Origin: Phoronis australis
Lineage: Eukaryota; Phoronida; Phoronidae
NCBI GenBank assembly: GCA_002633005.1
Contig: NMRA01000290.1
Location: 250,748 to 314,747, forward strand
Direction of reading: 5' to 3'
DNA length: 64,000 bases
The notes under the pieces are model-generated. The model searched no databases. It saw nothing but the letters and a program-made list of their open reading frames with translations, and had not been told where the DNA came from. The position numbers and the translations under genes were made by a program. Positions 60,801-64,000 of the stretch are shown here, in pieces (the first letter of the stretch is position 1; each line of letters begins with the position of its first letter).

Positions 60801-61371
60801 ATCGAAGTAAACGGTAGGTGACGCTGTCGTCATGGAAGCAATCGTAAGGTAGCCCTTATGCATCCCATGCATGCTAAGATTTATTTTAATGTGACAATTT
60901 GAGAACATTTACGTGTGCTAATTGACATGAAACTTATTTCAAATTCAATTAGTAATTATTCGAGAAAAATATAAGCAACTATTAGCCATGACACTGCCGT
61001 TTAATTGCTGACAATAGCAGTGGTCCCTGGCGATAACTTCGACAAGTCCAAAGTTACCAGTTCATACCTCATCGCAGCGTCCATGCCCCACTGTTAAATC
61101 TGCCTGTTTACTGCGAAGTTAACTGCCACTGTTAACTTCGATCCAGGACTGAAGTTAACCGATCACACTGACCGCAAGTCCCCAAAACAACGACACGTCG
61201 ACGTTAGTATGAAAGGGCCTATGGTGCACTATTAGACAAAGACCATCAGATCTACCAATGAGAACACACTGTAGCCACCCAAACTTACAACAACATGGTG
61301 TCCAAGTAGCTCGTACGATTCTCTCTTCCGATGGTACAAGAGCATGTGCAAACAGTCATGCAAAAAATAAC
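57670..61371 (-). CDS. TLCD1/2: Second TLC-domain gene (TLCD1/TLCD2 family), 3' three exons, N-terminus missing
   Basis: Minus-strand exons 61371-61289, 59004-58836 and 57881-57670 join in phase into about 154 residues ending at a stop at 57672-57670. Order of landmarks: (G)YFLHDCLHMLLYH, the paired-His motif LLGHHVV, then YVGYAVVSLLVEVNSVFLHA, an RYNSLVNLG junction and two further hydrophobic spans ending in FYRLIVSDFV. These follow TLCD2 closely, including the YVGF-MVSLLLELNS and GLVTVGIMSIILGIRILVND regions of the human protein. The first exon and the loop exon expected from the first TLCD gene were not found up to 64000, so they probably lie outside the window. It sits head-to-tail upstream of the other TLCD gene on the same strand, as a tandem paralogue would. 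Function by family: multi-span membrane protein affecting phospholipid acyl composition. Confidence 0.82.
58211..58446 (-). pseudogene. Truncated duplicate of the middle TLCD exon, cut by an N
   Basis: 58211-58446 repeats 58766-59001 almost exactly. It keeps the donor end and coding frame of the middle exon (one Ile-to-Leu change) but its acceptor is lost at the N at 58447. Likely an assembly duplicate or second haplotype rather than a true extra exon. Within each copy the exon's 3' end is itself repeated (58211-58242 and 58766-58797). Confidence 0.8.
58448..58640 (-). mobile_element. LINE fragment: start of an apurinic-like endonuclease domain
   Basis: On the minus strand the frame reads LKVTSLNCRGLGLHEKRKD, then YCLQDTHFT and MWGYECFFNS, which matches the N-terminal endonuclease region of L1-like and related non-LTR retrotransposon ORF2 proteins (SLN-RGL and LQ-TH motifs). 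The rest of ORF2 is absent; the fragment stops at the N. It lies between the two copies of the TLCD exon. Confidence 0.72.
58836..59004 (-). CDS. TLCD1/2: Second TLCD gene, middle exon
   Basis: 169 bases between acceptor ATTACAG and donor GTGAGT. Encodes VIVCFGIAVFKHTYVGYAVV and the LLVEVNSVFLHARQLLQV helix. A nearly identical truncated copy lies at 58278-58446. Confidence 0.85.
60739..61216. mobile_element. 478 bp MITE with CCTTTCATACTAAC terminal repeats
   Basis: CCTTTCATACTAAC (60739-60752) and its exact reverse complement (61203-61216) bound the element. The interior is rich in GTTAAC and AAGTTAAC-type motifs. An inverted, older copy is at 4551-5054. It sits 73 bases 3' of the YFLHD exon, inside an intron of the second TLCD gene. 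Confidence 0.85.
61289..61371 (-). CDS. TLCD1/2: Second TLCD gene, exon with YFLHD and HH motifs
   Basis: 83 bases between acceptor TTTTCCAG and donor GTAAGTTT, with the same length and phase as exon 3 of the first TLCD gene. Encodes the conserved His pair in GHHVV. Confidence 0.85.
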
Positions 61372-64000
61372 CTGGAAAAGGACAGAAAGACACACTGAGA
61401 GATAGATACGCCTGCAGTAATTTCTTCAGTTTTGTCACTTTCGTAGTTTTCAAATGTAGCCTTTCATCCTACAAATAACCAAGCTTACATAGGAGTGTTG
61501 TTATAAACTAAGCTAGAATGAAGTAAAATCCTTGAATTTTGTTAAAAAATTCAAAAAATATAATTCCACTTGTTTGCCATGTAATTTATTCAACTCATTA
61601 ATCATATTTAATTATAAATGTAACTATGCATTTGGCACAGGTTCCCAGCCCAGGCAACAGCTCAGAACTTTTTCTTTACTGTATTTTTTAAGAAAGTAGA
61701 TTATTTGAAAGACAACAGGGGCCTGTTACATGAAAAGTGACTTAATACTGAATGCGGTGTTTCGTTCCACACAACCTTTTTTGAAAAATAATGAAATCTC
61801 ACTTGAGCAAAAACACAGTCTCTCAGAATAAACACACAACTTCTAGATACTAAGAAAAGATAATTTCTATAAATTATGTCTAGACAGTAATGCGCTCATA
61901 TTTACTTGGCTAAATCTTTTCCAGCAATTATGAAATGGGAGCGAAAGACCCAAATTTCTACCTTAAGTCACCTTCATGAAACAGAGCCCAGTTGTTACAT
62001 AAAATGACAGACATAACACATTTGATGATCAGACTACACAGTGTCTTCTGTAATTTAGTAGAAAAAAATACAGGGTCTAAAAGAAAGGATAAAAAATGGC
62101 TTAACATCAACATCTGGCATTTTGAAAAATGCTCCGGCATTGTCTCAAATATTTATACCCACTTCCGCTAAAAGAAATCTCAGTTCAAAATAAGACTAAT
62201 GCCTAGCTCCATTTTAAGAACTATCAAGTTTCAAAAATGTAACAAAAAGAATAGGATTTCTGATGAGGACAGAGGTTTAACCCCCTGTAGTTCCACTATC
62301 ACAATGCTAGACTTCTATACTGCTAATCAAGTAGAACAGGTCACTTACTCAATGAGTAGAAATTACGATATCTTTCCACTCACTTTGCATGGAAATTATT
62401 GCCCAAATGGTCATTTTTCAAATAGTGGAAACTTTACCAAATGTTGTTTCATACCGACTACACATTACAAACCAAGTTAGTTGAGAAGAAATTTGGCAAA
62501 AGAGAATTTCACTTGTCAGCCATATTGTGTGCTAAAAATGTGAAGTGTTTGATAACTGGGTGTGCCTTATTTAAACATTCAAAAGCAATGAAGATGAGCA
62601 CACACATATTTTACAATAAAATCAAAAAAGAACACGAGTCATTTAAACTCTATCATTACATCATCACTGAAGTTTTAAGCAGTATACCAAATTCAAAATG
62701 TAATAAACCATTTTAAAATCCAACAAAATAACTGATTAAACAGCACTACACACTCACAAAAACTAGAAACTTTTCTTCTAGTAAGTTATGCTGTTTTTTT
62801 TTCAACAAAATCTTAGTTATTTTATACACAATTTTTATCAGAGGCAATCTTTCATTGCATGAACACAAAACAATCTTGGTAAATTAAAAAAGTTATAAAC
62901 TAAATGTTGAAAGGACGTTTTCAAACTTGTGGTGAAATTTCACCAATATCGAATAAAAATAATTGCACTTTTTATTTCTCAAGGTTTCATACAATACACA
63001 TTAGTGATGATAATATGAAAAAAGTAAAGCATTAATTGTTGTTACTTAACTTTTCTAAAAATTTATGAATACTATTTCATTTGTCTCGCGTGCCTTATTG
63101 CAAAGATCAATCAAAGACACAACATCATTGTCTCCATCTAGTGTTATGGAAAGTATCAAGCCAACATACCAGTATATCAATGCAAAACAGAAAGTGATAA
63201 CCAGTTCTTCTAAAACCTTGTCATGTCTGACCTTGACAAAAAAAATTTCAGAACACTTTCATATTGATACCAAGTGTAATTAAAATAGATCAAGTGTTAT
63301 GTGGATTTAACGATCTAATAAACAAACAGTTTAAACTAATCAATTTCTGGGGAAAAGTTGCCGATCTGATCAAGACTCATTCTTAACCACTGAACACAGT
63401 GTTCTCCACGTCCACTTTTAACGTGTCGCAGCGTCCTGTTTGGCCGAGCGCGAGTCCTGTTTAAATGTCCCGCGTCCTGTTTAAAAATCCACAGCCTGTT
63501 TAAAAATCCCGCGACCAGTTTAAAAATATAGGGACTACTTTTTAAAAAAGGCGTCGTCGTCGTTAATAAGTTCTTCACTGGTTCAAATTACGCTTGACAG
63601 CAACTGGCCATAGCCCATTGAAACTGAATAAAGGCTAAGCCTAAGGAAGTGGGTGGTCTCTTGTGGACAGCCTAATCACCGGACTCACTCAAGCGGCAGA
63701 CCGGGGCCCACCAGTCTATTTATGATGTAACGCGGGTGTAAATAATCTCTCAATTATCTTTTCAATTCATCCTGAACAACTAGTTAATTTAAACAAAGGC
63801 CCAGTGCTACCTATACGCCTAATCCACTACCTGCTCACTGGAGGTGCAGTCCGGTACGAAAGTCGCTGATCGTTGCGTTAGGCCTTTTCGCTTTTGCAGT
63901 CACCTTTTTGTGTTCGGCGGAGAACTAATCATGTTACCCGTTGAAAATAAAATAATTAAGGCTCGGTGGTTAGTTCCGCAAAGTATATGTTGTCAGCAAA
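61372..64000. other. Upstream intron or intergenic DNA of the second TLCD gene
   Basis: I looked for the missing N-terminal exons here on the minus strand and found none with correct sequence and phase. Contains fragments of the dispersed repeat with CACTTGTCAGCCATATTGTG (62512-62531) and the short tandem repeat at 63430-63552. Confidence 0.5.
63430..63552 (-). repeat. Short degenerate tandem repeat, unit about 19 bp
   Basis: Five to six units around the core CCTGTTTAAAAATCC, beginning GCGTCCTGTTT and with changes at a few positions (CCAGTTTAAAAAT in the last clear unit). Confidence 0.8.

Noticed and set aside
61958-62140. Minus-strand frame containing CVMSVILCNNWAL, slightly like the first membrane span of TLCD proteins
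   Set aside because: The only sensible donor leaves phase 1, but the TLCD splice at this place needs phase 2, and flanking residues do not match.

Overview
The window looks like nuclear DNA from an invertebrate animal. It is AT-rich. Its genes are split into short exons with GT-AG introns of roughly 1 to 21 kb, and most of the remaining sequence is introns and intergenic DNA filled with short inverted-repeat elements. There is no sign of operons, ribosome-binding sites or bacterial gene packing. I cannot name the phylum from sequence alone.

Layout. (1) About 2.7 to 11.2 kb, + strand: a six-exon gene for a coiled-coil protein of about 339 residues, with a basic Ser/Pro-rich N-terminus carrying an SxIP-type tetrapeptide. 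(2) 21.9 to 46.6 kb, - strand: a complete four-exon gene for a TLC-domain membrane protein of the TLCD1/TLCD2 family, about 283 residues, whose first intron is about 21 kb. (3) 57.7 to 61.4 kb, - strand: the 3' part of a second TLCD1/TLCD2 family gene, upstream of and head-to-tail with the first. Its N-terminal exons were not found and probably lie past the window end. The two TLCD genes share splice positions and the HH motif, so they look like a tandem paralogue pair. They differ by one intron.

The rest is dominated by non-autonomous DNA-transposon-like elements with terminal inverted repeats. Several families occur more than once: a TA-flanked family packed with TTAASCGCCCAC motifs (26.2, 26.7 and 37.3 kb), a 1.4 kb relative (33.6 to 35.0 kb), a 1.17 kb element (20.0 to 21.2 kb), and short families at 4.6/60.7, 16.0, 29.0/53.2, 30.5/40.4 and 39.9 kb. 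There is also a LINE endonuclease fragment, a probable tRNA-derived SINE, minisatellites, and a perfect-armed 65 bp palindrome.

Three single N bases (36532, 54361, 58447) each sit beside a near-identical direct duplication. The clearest, at 54361, lies exactly between two 650 bp copies. These are best read as unmerged contig ends or haplotypes, so the apparent duplicated exon of the second TLCD gene should not be trusted. I found no convincing new multi-gene system. The most interesting material is the transposon family with its probable insertion polymorphism, the tandem TLCD pair, and the splice donor embedded in a tandem repeat.
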